A stretch of DNA of 64,000 nucleotides from Epithemia pelagica (taxonomy: Eukaryota; Bacillariophyta; Bacillariophyceae; Surirellales; Surirellaceae): NCBI GenBank assembly GCA_946965045.2, contig OX337237.1:62001-126000 (forward strand). The letters run 5' to 3'. The notes beneath the pieces were generated by a model that had not been told where the DNA came from, did no database searches, and was given only the letters and a program-made list of their open reading frames with translations. A program made the position numbers and the translations under genes. Below, piece after piece: positions 9,841 to 21,339 of this stretch. Numbering within the stretch: position 1 is the first letter of the stretch; the number at the start of each line of letters is the position of its first letter.

Positions 9841-12068
9841 TCAGTCGGCAAAGTCCATGGGAGCCGAGGGGGAGGAGAATGTGGTAGGATGACCCGCAGA
9901 GGGGGAATCGGGAGCCACAAGGACCACTGGATGTTGTGTCGTTGTCGTGGTAGTAGTCGTCCGGGTAGTGTTGGTAGTTGGAGTCATGGAATAGCCCAAG
10001 GATGACAGAATTTCGGCATCACTCAACAACACGGGTGGTTGAGATTGGTGGAGAAGACCCTCTTGCGGTTGCAGTGGTTCGTCGCCTTGTTGTACGACGG
10101 CCCTGTTGGGAGAGGACACTGCCTCATGGCGCAGTAGGACGGCGGCATGCTTGTGATTGTGGGCCTCGGCTTCTTCGTCTTCCACGTGTAACAGAGCTGC
10201 CAGGGAAACGTCCAGACTGCCCGTGCTACTGTCGTCCTCCTCGCGCGACTGCTCGTCCGCGACCGCGTCCGTCGCGGGGCGAGTCGTCAATGCGCCCGTA
10301 GTAGGGTGCCATTGGATCATGGAGTGGGGGTGAACCGACGACGTGGACAAGTCCAAGTCCTTGTGGCTGTGGTCGTTGTGATTGACAAGCAGAGAAGGAA
10401 TGCTGGGATTCGAGACAAAAATGGGTGCTGGGTCGGAAGATGTGGTCTGTGGCTGTGCTTGTTGTGGAGCATTGAATGGTGTGGTCGGTGGAACTGTGGC
10501 TGCTAAAAGGCTTGGATGGGTTACAGTCTTGGGGGTCGGAGAGTCATGATTGCGGATCGTGTTACTGCTGTTAGTGTTGTGGTGCAATGCCATCAAGGTG
10601 TGATAGTCGTAGCCCAGGGCTGTCAAAATTTCTTGATTTGTCAACAAGGGCGGAGGAGCAGGAGGAGTCTGCTGTTGCTCAATTTGAGCAGGACCATGGA
10701 AACGAGGAAACGAACGCGTTTGTGTCAGGGTGGTTGGACAACGACCAAGGGCTTCACTCTCGGAATGACGTCGACGTCCCAATCCTACACCAAGTTGTTG
10801 CTCCTGCTGTTGTGGGTGTCCAAAATCGGCTTGTTCCATATCCATCAAGTCGAGCAAGACGGAAATATCCAAACTCTCGCTACTGTCACGAGACGTAGTG
10901 TCGTCTTCTTCGTCTTCGGCGGCTTGTTGTTCTTCTGGAGAATCCTGCATGGTTTGTTGGGGTGACTGTTGTGCCGCGTCAACCGTCAACAAGGCAGAAC
11001 GGGGCATGGTACCAGTTGTACTCGACCCAGCACCAACGGTCAATGTGGAGGACTGGGGATTGCGGTTTTGGTTGTTGCCGTTGTCGTAGTTGTTCGGGTC
11101 TGAATCGGAATATGAGGTGCTGTCTTGTGGTGGTTCTGATCGTCGTGCCCCCACAGTGGTGGGCGACGTCAACAAGGACGACGACAAGGACACGAGCGAC
11201 GTGGAGGGGGTACCCGCCGAGTGGTTGAGAGTGGTAGGAGACGACGACGACGCAGCAGCGACGGAAGTCGATGCGTGTGCCGACTCGTAGGTGGTGTCAG
11301 TCTTGGCCAAGCCGACCGCTGTGGATGCGGATGCTGGTTCTTCGTTCTTTACTGAATCCGACATTTGATATCGAATGGCCTGTTCGAGAGAGTGGAGGAG
11401 CAAACAAGAATGAGAGTTGTTGTCTTGTTTCGAGGAGAAAACGAAGAAAGAGCACACAGGACGACGACACACCAATCAACCAACCAACGTACCTGTCCAA
11501 TCTTTTTGCGAATTTGAAAACTATTGGCCACGGTCCAATGCGCTTCGTCCATGTAGGAGGACGAGTGACTGGATTTGCGTCGGAGTGGTGACGACAACGA
11601 GTCGTCCAGGGTCGTATTAGTGGTTGAGTCGCTATGATTCGTGTTGTTGCCACAGGGATGCAAAAAGCGGCCACCCCACGCCTTGACGGCGGCAATAATT
11701 TCCAGGACAACGCGTGACTTTTCCGCCCGGGATTGGGCCGCTTGATACCGGGGCAAAAAGGTCTTGACGACGGCTTGAAATTGTTGATTGCCGTGCCATC
11801 GGACATTGCCTCGACCCAACAAGACATCGTGCCGTTGTCGTTGCACAATCGTCAGAGGGGCACGACTGGTGGCTGCCAAAAAGGTATTCTTCTTGTTGGT
11901 CATCGTTGTATCGTTGTGGTCCGAACTGGAGCTGCTGAGAGCCGTTGGACTCGACTTGGTGGCGCGCAGGACCTGTGGCAATGACGACGATGACGATGAC
12001 GGCGGTTCTTGGTGGTGATACGTCTTGCTGGACATGGCAGTCGTCTTGTCCTTGGTGGGACTGTTCAT
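9841..12068 (-). CDS. DUF6824-domain protein, copy 2 (two exons)
   Basis: Exon 1 runs 12068-11493 (ATG at 12068, MNSPTKDKTT) and exon 2 runs 11379-9841. The 113-bp intron has GTACGT and CAG boundaries and phase 0. The join restores the motif RKKIGQ|AIRYQM, matching the intronless paralogue at 3144-5090. The product is 704 residues. The DUF6824 domain spans about 79-200 (HDVLLGRGNVRWHGNQQF at 80-97, WGGRFL at 131-136). The long C-terminal region is Ser/Thr/Gln-rich and contains two copies of an acidic-hydrophobic pair: SLDISVLLDLMDMEQAD (361-377) with TNQEILTALGY (440-450), then SLDVSLAALLHVEDEEAE (580-597) with SDAEILSSLGY (645-655). Such motifs resemble transcriptional activation segments, which is an inference. 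Function is otherwise unknown. Confidence 0.85.
11380..11492 (-). other. Intron of DUF6824 copy 2
   Basis: A 113-bp GT-AG intron (5' GTACGT, 3' ends AACAG) interrupts the DUF6824 domain exactly between the Gln of IGQ and the Ala of AIRYQM. Reading through it gives a frame lacking the conserved residues, while splicing restores them. Confidence 0.85.
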
Positions 12069-12843
12069 GCTAGGCAAGTGGTTGTGACTTGTGAACAAGG
12101 CTTCGCTTATTTCGGGTTTGGTGGTGATTCATAGTAGCTTGTAGTAATAATGGTTTGATTCGTAATTTTATTTCACCGATACGTAGTCAAAAAGATGGAC
12201 CGATGGAGGAATACAATCACTCCGTCCTTCTTGTTCGATGCTGTTGTTGTATGTGTTGTCAGGGTTGTTGGACCGGGGGTGTGATGTTGGACTTCTTCAC
12301 TAAGTCATCACCTTGATCTTGACTTTTTCGATGATGTACTTGGATTTCCAGGTATCTGACCAATGCATCATCAATCGTCAGCGATGCCATGAGGCCAAAT
12401 CTCATCGCAGTGTGTAGGTGCGAGCCATTACATAGACTAATAATCGTGATTACTTTGAAGCTAGGGAGTGCTTTATCGGTCGCAGGTTCAGCCGGAAAGA
12501 GGTTTCGTAGGCCAGACCAGATAATTTTTGATATTCCATAAGAGCCTACTGGTTCGGGAAAAGCAGAAAGTGATTCCGAAACTTCGTCCCTAAATCAAGG
12601 TCTTGAACATGGAATGCTCCGACGACGTGGTTCGTGGTTTGCCGGCCATCCCACAATCTCTAGTCGCTGGTAGGTCTCCCGGAAGAAAACTTCTCGCTAT
12701 CTTTGTTATATTATAATGTTTGAGCTACCACACGGCAACCACTTTCGCAACAACCGCGCAAGAGTCCGTCGATGCCATATAATATAAGTAGTAGAAAGCA
12801 ATCTAGATTCTCCACGACGACGGCGACGACAACAACAAAGCGG

Positions 12844-12881
<38 letters not shown>

Positions 12882-13135
12882 CGCGGACCCTCATCATCAC
12901 CACCACCACAATAATGGCGACTGGGCCGCACGCCGCAGACCCTCGTACGTTCTCTCCATAACACCACACACGGTAGAGACGCCCAGAAAGAGAACGAGAG
13001 GAAGGAACCCAACCCCAATCTTTTTGGGAGGATGATCAATGTGTGTGTCGCAGCACACGACGACATGAGCCCGTCACTCTCGCAGGTGGCACAGTGCTTG
13101 TCATTCGTCGTACCAGATAGAGACTCTGTGAATCC
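12069..13135. other. Intergenic region with GA microsatellite
   Basis: No supported gene. A long AG run lies at about 12848-12878. The last 100 bases before 13136 are downstream of the next minus-strand gene. Confidence 0.5.
12848..12878. repeat. (GA)n microsatellite
   Basis: An uninterrupted AG run of about 31 bp in intergenic DNA. Confidence 0.95.
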
Positions 13136-16100
13136 TCACCAGAACGAAGGTGGTGGCGGTGGCGGTTGTTGTTGTTGCATCCACCATTGCCATAAAGCAT
13201 TGGGGACAGTGTTGGGTGTCGATGAGGATGATGACGACGACGATGGTGCAACAAGCTGTAACAAACTCCAAAGATTGTTCATGTTGTTGTTGTTGCCCGA
13301 CGACGATCCTCCTCGTTGTTGCTGTTGAAAGGCTTGGAACCATTGACTCACCACATCGGCCGGTGTCAATTGACCATTGATGTAGGTATCAACCAATCGT
13401 TGTTGGACAATCGTACCCGACTCGGAATCCAAGACAAATTCCGATTGCAGGGCCAATTGCAGTGGAAACGACGATGACGATGGATTGCTGGTACTATCCT
13501 GATTCATTGTACCGAACGGCAATGGTGTCCCCAACCAAGAAGGTGGGGGAGGCAATCCGGGAGGTGTCAAGACGACACGCAAATTCAAGATCAATCGGTA
13601 TCGAATAGTACCACGATCCGTCCATTCCACACGCGTCGTGACGGGTTGTTGTTCTTGTGCCGGTGACTGGTCGACTTTGTCTGCTTTCGACGGCGATGCT
13701 TCAAAGATCAATCGTCCACTTTGCAAATTGGACTGCAATTGACCAATCCAAAAGCCGACAACTTGTGCGTAGGGTGTTTTACCTCGAACCAGAGATTCGC
13801 CCAAATAGCCCACCAATTCCAACGACTCGGCCATGAACTCCAGAGCGGGAATGCGACTGGTCGGGTCCCCTGGCAACTGCGGCGACACAGTACTGCTAGT
13901 ACTGCCCAGGGCTTGTCCTTGGGTATGCAAGGCCACCATGAGGCGATACACAGTGGCCGCAGCCTCGTCGGAACGTGCCTCGGCTTGGTTCAATGCGGGC
14001 AACGACCCTGTTCCGGTGCGAGTTGGTGAATTCGGGGCAGTCGCGTCCACCATGATGAGTCGTTGCCACAATTGGACCAACCAGGAATCGTCGGCCGTCC
14101 GCAACAAAGCTTGGGTATTGGAATTGGTTAATGCGGCCACAAAGCGTTGCATCGACAGAGTCGTGTCACGAGGATTGGAATTCCCGGCAATGTCCAACCT
14201 CTCTTGCTCAATTTGAAGAATTTGAAATGAGCGTTGGGTAGTAGATTCGCAAAGACGAATTTGTAACGTATACACATCGGTACCGGAAATCACGGCATTT
14301 TCCAAAGGACCTTGGGCTTGATAGTGAACCCGCACTTGTGTGGTGACCAGTGGATCGTCATTCTTCGTGCTAGTCGACAGAATCAATGGTACAGTCTGTT
14401 CCGTAGATTGCAACGTCCACGTTCCACGACTTCGTCGTCGCAAGGTGGCCAAGGAGGCAAAAAAGTCGAGCAAGGCATGACGACTTGTAGGACTAGTGGA
14501 TTCTCCCGTGTTGCGCTCCGTCGTTGTGGGCACCAAAATGGTGTGTCCATCGGTTGCCACTAGGGTGGCCTGACGAGCAAACTTCCACGTCATGCTAGAA
14601 GTCGACGACGATGATGACGATGACGACACCGCAGTCCTGGGATCCACCAATTGCGGAATCACGTCTTGCACAAAAACGTGAATGACTTGTTGGACCGCCA
14701 CATGATCCATCCATTGTTTGGATCCCGGCAGGGGCACCGACAAATTCCAAGCCGTCCAGGTATCGTCCAAGAGAATGGGACCGCTCGTGGTGACATTGGA
14801 CGGTTTGCGGGATTGTCGAACAGCCCACAGTGGTTCGGGTGATGGAGTGGTGCTGGTTTTGTTTGGATCACGCAATGGTGGCACAGTCGAGGACGACGTC
14901 GACGTCGATGCTGCTTGTGGCCCGAGCAAGAGACGGTTCAACACATTGCGCGCCGTGGTGGTAGACGGTGAGAGGAGTGCGGGGACCACCTCTTTGAGCC
15001 ATTCGGGAGGAGGTGTCAAGACGGTTGTTGTCGTCGTCGTGGTCATCGCAGTATCCGGCGGCGGCACAAAGGAAAACAAGGTGCTCGGAATCATGGTCGT
15101 ACCACTTCCTCCTCTCAAGACGGTGCCCCATTGTTGCAATTGTTGCAAAAATTGTCCGACAGCGGCCACATTGAGGGTTTGAAAGGTACCCTCGTCGTCC
15201 GATGAGGCCTTCCATTGAATGGATTGAACTTCATGACGGGCCACCTTGCCGTCCTCCAACAGTAACCAGGAACGTCCTCGTAAAATTCCACGATTGTTCG
15301 GCGGGCTGGAGCTCGTTGGATCGTCATTGTCCTTGTCATTTCTCATGCCAAAAGGAAACAAGGACCTTCTGGCACCAGAATTGGTGGATAACAGGGAAGT
15401 CATGGTCAAGAGTGGAACACTCCAATCGACTTGAATTCCTTGAATTGTTGTCGGAGAAGAAGAAGAAGATGTCGTGTTGTCGTTGTTGTTGGAAACGACG
15501 AGGGTAATTTGACAATCCAGCAGAGGCAGCGAATAAGAAGATTTTGCTTCCTGTTGGGGTTGGGAAAGTCCTGCAATCCCCATCCACGTGTTATAGACCA
15601 AGGTGGTATACGTCCACAAGGCGTTTTGCCATTGAACCAATTCTTGGGCGGTACGGGCACACACAATACTATCCGACGAGGAGGAGGAAACAGAGGAATA
15701 AGAGGTTGGTCCACTACGACTTGTTGTTCTTGGTGGTGGTGGCGCCGCACTTGGTTCGGTGGCGGTCGTCGTCAAGACGAGGAGTCGGGACGATTCGGGC
15801 ACATGAGTTTGCAAGACTTGGTCCAACGTCCACGGATAGTGCAACACATGGGGCAATTGAGATTGCAAGTGACGCAAGGTGGTATGAAGGACTTGTTGTT
15901 GTTCTTGTTCTTGTTCTGGTTGCGTGGTGGTGTCCTGGTGGGGAATTGGTTGCCAGGATCGTACGCTTTTGGGAGTCGTCAGTCGTTGTTGGGTGGTGGC
16001 CGTGGTGGGAATCGACCGTCGGGTCTTGCTGGTTTCGCCCTGGTCCTTGTTGGTAGTATAAATAGGATCCGTGCCCTGGTTCTTTTTCTTACGACGACTT

Positions 16101-16495
16101 GTACTACCACTACTAATCGACGATTGCTGATTGGACGAGGCCAATTGGATACTTCTTGGTTGGTTTCTAGCTCGACGGCGAATCCTCGAATCTGGAGGAA
16201 CCATCACAAAGGCGGTCGTGCCGAATCGATGGTGCATCCAATCAGTACGCCCGTGCCACGAGGAGCTAGTAGGATCAGTACTAGCCGTGACGGTCGCCGT
16301 GGATAGGGCCAACAACAAGATTGCAGCAAACCAAAGGACGACGAGCCTTGTTCTCCTCCACGAGGCTCGGTGAGGTGAAACAGGACGACGACGACGACGA
16401 CACCAAGGGTTCCACCACCACCGCCCACAAGAATGCAGCCATGGTAGGATCCCAGACTCGATTCTCGTCACAAGAGCAATAGTACGAACAATCAT
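13136..16495 (-). CDS. Large secretory or plastid-route protein of unknown function
   Basis: From the ATG at 16495 the protein has 1119 residues. The frame stays open further upstream to another ATG at 16702 and to 17155, so the start is uncertain. An Arg-rich stretch precedes a hydrophobic segment at about 51-71 (LVVLWFAAILLLALSTATVT) that could be a signal peptide or signal anchor. Shortly after comes FGTTAFVMVPP, which loosely resembles the Ala/Phe motif at diatom plastid-targeting cleavage sites. The middle is Thr/Ser/Gln-rich with ordered islands, for example GRSWLLLEDGKVARHEVQSI, which recalls the NTF2-like DUF2358 pattern. Another island runs through WNLSVPLPGSKQWMDHV. The C-terminus ends in low-complexity Ser and Pro. 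I do not assign a function; the plastid route is a hypothesis. Confidence 0.65.
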   Translation of the reverse strand: MIVRTIALVTRIESGILPWLHSCGRWWWNPWCRRRRRPVSPHRASWRRTRLVVLWFAAILLLALSTATVTASTDPTSSSWHGRTDWMHHRFGTTAFVMVPPDSRIRRRARNQPRSIQLASSNQQSSISSGSTSRRKKKNQGTDPIYTTNKDQGETSKTRRSIPTTATTQQRLTTPKSVRSWQPIPHQDTTTQPEQEQEQQQVLHTTLRHLQSQLPHVLHYPWTLDQVLQTHVPESSRLLVLTTTATEPSAAPPPPRTTSRSGPTSYSSVSSSSSDSIVCARTAQELVQWQNALWTYTTLVYNTWMGIAGLSQPQQEAKSSYSLPLLDCQITLVVSNNNDNTTSSSSSPTTIQGIQVDWSVPLLTMTSLLSTNSGARRSLFPFGMRNDKDNDDPTSSSPPNNRGILRGRSWLLLEDGKVARHEVQSIQWKASSDDEGTFQTLNVAAVGQFLQQLQQWGTVLRGGSGTTMIPSTLFSFVPPPDTAMTTTTTTTVLTPPPEWLKEVVPALLSPSTTTARNVLNRLLLGPQAASTSTSSSTVPPLRDPNKTSTTPSPEPLWAVRQSRKPSNVTTSGPILLDDTWTAWNLSVPLPGSKQWMDHVAVQQVIHVFVQDVIPQLVDPRTAVSSSSSSSSTSSMTWKFARQATLVATDGHTILVPTTTERNTGESTSPTSRHALLDFFASLATLRRRSRGTWTLQSTEQTVPLILSTSTKNDDPLVTTQVRVHYQAQGPLENAVISGTDVYTLQIRLCESTTQRSFQILQIEQERLDIAGNSNPRDTTLSMQRFVAALTNSNTQALLRTADDSWLVQLWQRLIMVDATAPNSPTRTGTGSLPALNQAEARSDEAAATVYRLMVALHTQGQALGSTSSTVSPQLPGDPTSRIPALEFMAESLELVGYLGESLVRGKTPYAQVVGFWIGQLQSNLQSGRLIFEASPSKADKVDQSPAQEQQPVTTRVEWTDRGTIRYRLILNLRVVLTPPGLPPPPSWLGTPLPFGTMNQDSTSNPSSSSFPLQLALQSEFVLDSESGTIVQQRLVDTYINGQLTPADVVSQWFQAFQQQQRGGSSSGNNNNMNNLWSLLQLVAPSSSSSSSSTPNTVPNALWQWWMQQQQPPPPPPSFW

Positions 16496-18495
16496 ACTAT
16501 GGGACAACCAAAAGCTCGAATGCTGTCGCACTGGTCTTGGTCGTTTTCGTGTGGTTCCTTGTGGTGTGCCGTTGAAAAGGGAATCCTGGATTCGTTGTGG
16601 TTTCGTTCCAAGGAGAGTGGCATGCTGGTTTCTCGACCGATCCATGACCCTGTGGTGGCACAGATTCTCCTTCTTCTTGTTGTCGTTGTTGTTGTCGTCC
16701 ATTGTCTCTGGTTCCTCGTTCGGCAACTCAAAGAGTCTCGTGTGCTCTCGTCCCCACTGGTGGAGGAGCACCGAACGGGGTCTCCCTTTTGGTTGGTTCT
16801 GCTTGGCTGCTGGGGACCAAACTCCCTCTCTCTTTCTTGCACCTTTGGATCTGGATTCCCACACAATCAAAAGAGTCGCTCTCGTTCTCTTCTTCTCTCT
16901 TGTAACAATCTCTGAGGTACAATGAGAGAAACACTCGTTCGTCCCTCCGTTCCTCCTCCATGGGATATGCCACAGGTTGAGGAGAGGTGGTGCGAGCGAA
17001 TCTTTACCGTGCGTTCTAAGAGCGACCCAAATACGCGACCTCTTGGTCGCATGCAAAACGAGGTGACGTACGGACGAAACGAAGTGTGGTGGAGTGCCGC
17101 CCCACCAGTATTCTGGAAGGCACTGCGGACACAAGAGTGCCGAATCAATAATCATTATTGATTATTCATTGGTGACATGGTGAGATTTGAGTATGGACTG
17201 AATACCGACAACAGCCTTAATCATATGATAGTTCAGACTACAATGGAGTCTCCCTACCATCTATCTATAAGATAGCGCGTGCTGAAGGACAATCGCTACC
17301 ATTGACAACGGCTTCCATCATCGTCCAGAAACAACAGCCACTCGAGGCCTAAAGTGTCTGGATGAAAGCGAACATCGAACATCCTACCCTGTCATCGTAC
17401 GCCACCGCGGAGGGGCCTATCTTCTGTTTGGTGTCCAAAACCCAAAACCGTCGACTCTAGCGTCTTCAGCGGTATTCCATCTTGGACTGGTAGTACCACC
17501 CTTCATCTCAATTCGACGAGGAGGAGGGGAGTGGCCAAAAACTCGGCACATGATCGCATTGGACTTGAAATACCAACGAACATCTCAATTCGACGTGATT
17601 GGGCCCATGTGTTCGATGTAAGCCCCCTTGACAACGTCAGGCAACCTTCCGTGAACCCCCAGTCCCTACCACCTGGATGCCAAGATCACCTACGTCAGCC
17701 ATTCCCCCAAAGTTCGGCTTCGATGGATCCCGAACACGCTGCTGAGATTCTGCTAAAAGATCGAGGCAGAGTTGGCTAAGAGATGGAGGTATTCTGTGTA
17801 GCTTTTTCGTACAAAACTCTACGAGACGCTTCGGGGTCGCATTAATATCTAACCCATCTACCGCATGGTCTGGCTTACTAGCTTCACAAGAACACGACTT
17901 GTCCCAATCTTGCGACCCTGGCATAATTTAGTATTGATTATTGGAGAGTTCCCGACCAAAACCTAAAGTTCCAGAAGAGCAGAAATCCTGCACCTGCAGT
18001 GGCAGTCGTCAGCCAACGTGGCCTACAGGACAAAGCGCTCTAGCTACAATCTCATGACAAGGAAGAGAGAGAAGGCAACGAATGGACAGATCCCCGATAT
18101 CATTTCTTATAGGGACAGCTCTATACTATGTTGTTGTATGGTCTTACGTTTTGCCCTTCACAAATTCTCTCTCTAGTGTTGACTCTTTCTCTCAAATCCA
18201 GGACATTCAACTTGCTCGGTGCATTGTTTCTCTTGTGGTTCTATCGAATGCACGAGGCTGCAAATCCTCTTTCCGACGTGTGTGTTCTCCTGTTTTTGTG
18301 GTTCACGATCATCAACGTCGTTCCACAAAAAGAACAGGAGACAGTTCCTACAATTGATTGACACTCCAACCACAACCACAACCACACAAGACAAAGAGAT
18401 CAACAACAACGATCAACAATTGGAAACCCTTGTAGACTTGCTCGTGTTGGAAACAGAACGTCGTTGACTCTTTTTTTGTTTCGTGCGTGGCAACA
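16496..18495. other. Intergenic region between divergent genes, no supported gene
   Basis: Upstream of 16495 the minus frame remains open to 17155, so part of this may be 5' coding or leader sequence of the large gene. From 17160 to about 18480 I see only short unsupported frames. The final 100 bases are the leader of the ankyrin gene. Confidence 0.45.
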
Positions 18496-20156
18496 ATGAC
18501 ACAACCACCCGCATCGCCACAACCACAGCCACAACAGCAACCAAAGCAGCAGGAACCTAATGATGGGTCGCCACACTCCTCTCCACGGACCGAACGAGTT
18601 CCACTCAGGTTGCAAAAGATTTTGATTGAAGGCCAACGGGGATCGGAACTTCCCACCAAACCACCACCGCATGGTTTGGCCTTCAAGCATTTCAAGTGGT
18701 TTCCCTCCTCATCGTCTCGCACTACTACGGCGGCAACTACGGCTGCGGGTGGGGCACGTCGACTACCGACGCGTACATCCTCCTTTGCCCGACGATCCAT
18801 GGCGAGTTGTAGTACCCGTACCTTGATGACGACGCACAGTGACGAAGAAGATGTCACGTTGAGTGGAGAAGAATTGGATCTGGCCAATCGAGGAGGAGGA
18901 GGTGTACCACCACCACCGCCGCTCGAGCCACCTGCTACTGCACAGGATGATGTACTCTCTCCCACCTCGTCGCCCCGAACGGTACGAAACAGAACACAGT
19001 CACTTCATGGAAAAGCCATGCCACAGATTTCCAATCGCCTCACCCAACCCATGTTTGATTCGTTTGACTGTTTCTTCTCTAGATTCGCTTCTCGTTTCGG
19101 GACCGCACACCGCCCGTCTCTCCCGTGACGAAACGCAAAAAGCCAGTGCACTTTTCCATGGCCACGCCCGTTTCCATGCGATCCAAAAAGCACATTTCGC
19201 CCCATGCCTACTTGACGTCGCTGTTGCGATCGCGGGGCTATTCCACCGCGACTCACAAGGCACTCGACACGGCCTATTTTGCCGGACCACCCACACCCCT
19301 GCAATTGGCCAGTTTTGGTCCCCATGTCCAAGAATTGCTCGAGCTCGACAATGCCAAGGGATTGCGTCAAGTACTGGAAGCTGGATTGTCCCCTCATGCC
19401 TGTGAAACACTGGATGGCGTCTCGTTGATTCATTCGGCCAGTCGACAGGGACACTACCAGTGTCTCAAGGTCTTGCTGGATCCCCAGTTTGCCGGTACGG
19501 CCCAGGTCGTGGACGCCATGGGACGCTCCCCCTTGCACATGGCCTGTTTAGCCCTGTCGCAATCCACAGCAGTGGTTCTGCCCCAGTACTTTGACCTGGT
19601 GGATCTCTTGTTGCAGCACCATCGGCGACTCTTTTTTGTCCAAGATGAATTCGGTGAATTGCCCTTGTCCTATATTGATCCATTGCATTGGACGGCCTGG
19701 ACCAAGTATCTCATGTCGCGCAAAGATACGCTTTGGCCCGATCGATGCCTGAACACACAAGGATTGGAACCGGAAGATCCCATGGCGACCCGCAACAGCG
19801 CCAGTACGAGTCTGGTGGATGGCAGTTGCAAGAACAAGACCAAGAAGGAAATTCCCTTGCATTTGGCTTTGCAAGTGGCCGAAGGACGCGTCACTCCCTT
19901 GGATGCCTTGGTGCAGCAAGCCACGGAAGGGGTCCACCGTTCCAACGGACCGTGGACGGTATTGAATCAGAAACAGGGAGAGGGTTTGTTTGTTCTCGAC
20001 AGTGATGACGACGAAGATGACGACGGCAGTGAAGCCACCTTTGATGAAGAGGAAATGGCGGAAATTCTGGGATGTATTGGAAGTTGCAAAGCGGTTGCAT
20101 GGACATCCCGATCTCCTTCGCTGACCAACAGCGTCAGGAGCAACAACACTACGTGA
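18496..20156 (+). CDS. Ankyrin-repeat protein (two exons)
   Basis: Exon 1 is 18496-18981 (ATG in GCAACAATGAC) and exon 2 is 19083-20156. The 101-bp intron (GTACGA...TTCTCTAG) is phase 0 and joins TSSPRT to IRFSFRDRT. The product is about 519 residues. Exon 1 encodes a Pro/Gln/Ser-rich N-terminus with a conserved-looking patch (RVPLRLQKILIEG). Exon 2 has an ankyrin region at about 240-365: PTPLQLASFG, then GVSLIHSASRQGHYQCLKVL, GRSPLHMACLA and FGELPLSYI, which are the usual loop-helix-helix elements, with at least three or four diverged repeats. The C-terminus has an acidic run (SDDDEDDDGSEATFDEEE). Ankyrin repeats mediate protein binding; the partner is unknown. Confidence 0.8.
18982..19082 (+). 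other. Intron of the ankyrin gene
   Basis: A 101-bp intron with donor GTACGA and a pyrimidine-rich acceptor TGTTTCTTCTCTAG, phase 0. A stop codon (TAG) in the exon 2 frame overlaps the acceptor, so splicing is needed to join the two open frames. Confidence 0.8.
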
Positions 20157-21339
20157 CTTTCAAGACAGTTTGTCCCAATCGGGAAAGAACACGAAGAGAA
20201 CATCTTACAAGGACATGGCATGGTGCATTCCCAACGACTTGGTCATAAAGCTGCAACAAGACCTCCAACAGAGACACACAAGACCTCCAACAGAGACTTT
20301 TGTTTTGTACAGCCTTGGTACATCACCACCGTTCGGTAGATGCTGGGCTATCCTAGACTCTTGTCCCGCGACCATCATCCACAGCTAGCTATAAAACGAC
20401 CAAAACAACCGAGTCATACGAATGAATAATCGAGAAACTTTGGATGATAAAGGCTCTTTTTCTCAGGAACTTTGCTGCCTGATTGCATGTCGGTATTTGA
20501 TTTCTAGGTGGGACACCAGGAGTGTTGGAGGTAGCTAGGGAGAAGCATTGCTCGACACGTAATATGGATAGCTTTCCTATAGCCTACACAGCTCCAGTCG
20601 CGTGGTTTCACGTGCCCTGTAAAACGCGTGCCAGAAAATGTTTGCTCATGTCCGTAAAGTTCTTTTCATTCGTACATCGACGGCAATAATGGCAGCAGAC
20701 TTTCTCATTCTTTATGCCATGACGCATGACGCAGAATCGATGAGAAGCAAACCTCGTTCTATTCTGACAGTCAATGTCTCATGCAAATGACCTCTTCTGG
20801 ATCATATATTGATTAGACGGGAAGCGGAGAGGAAGAACCCTGTTCTTGTCTATGGAAGTCTCACTGAGGACATCATTGGAATGTGACGCGGCTCGTTGAA
20901 AGCCAATGAAAATCCAGGACTCATATGCATCTGCCAATCATACCACCGAAAACCGTCTGGACAATGCCGTAGAACGGCAAGGACAGAGACATGTTCTACC
21001 GGCTTGAGGTGATGTCTGACCGACACAAATGACGAAAGAATAGTAGTAGACCAAGATTCGAGAACGCTTTTGGTGACCAATCTATGAATGCTATCCAGTC
21101 TTTGATCGACTTCCGATCACGGCCGCAGAGTCAAGTCCATTTCAAACGCAACAACCATGCTTAACTATGTACTCGGTTAACTACGTAGAATAACGGATTC
21201 CATGAGAAAAGGAAATCTGTCCAACATGTATAGAAACAAGAAACTCTTTCTCTCAACACAACGTCCTGCCAGGACACCCAATTCACCCCCTAGATAGATA
21301 GACAGATCCTCCATTTCTGCCAAAACACACCGTCTCTCC
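20157..21339. other. Intergenic region, no supported gene
   Basis: Convergent 3' ends flank this stretch. A short 18-bp direct repeat (AAGACCTCCAACAGAGAC) occurs twice near 20258 and 20280. No other feature is supported. Confidence 0.5.
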
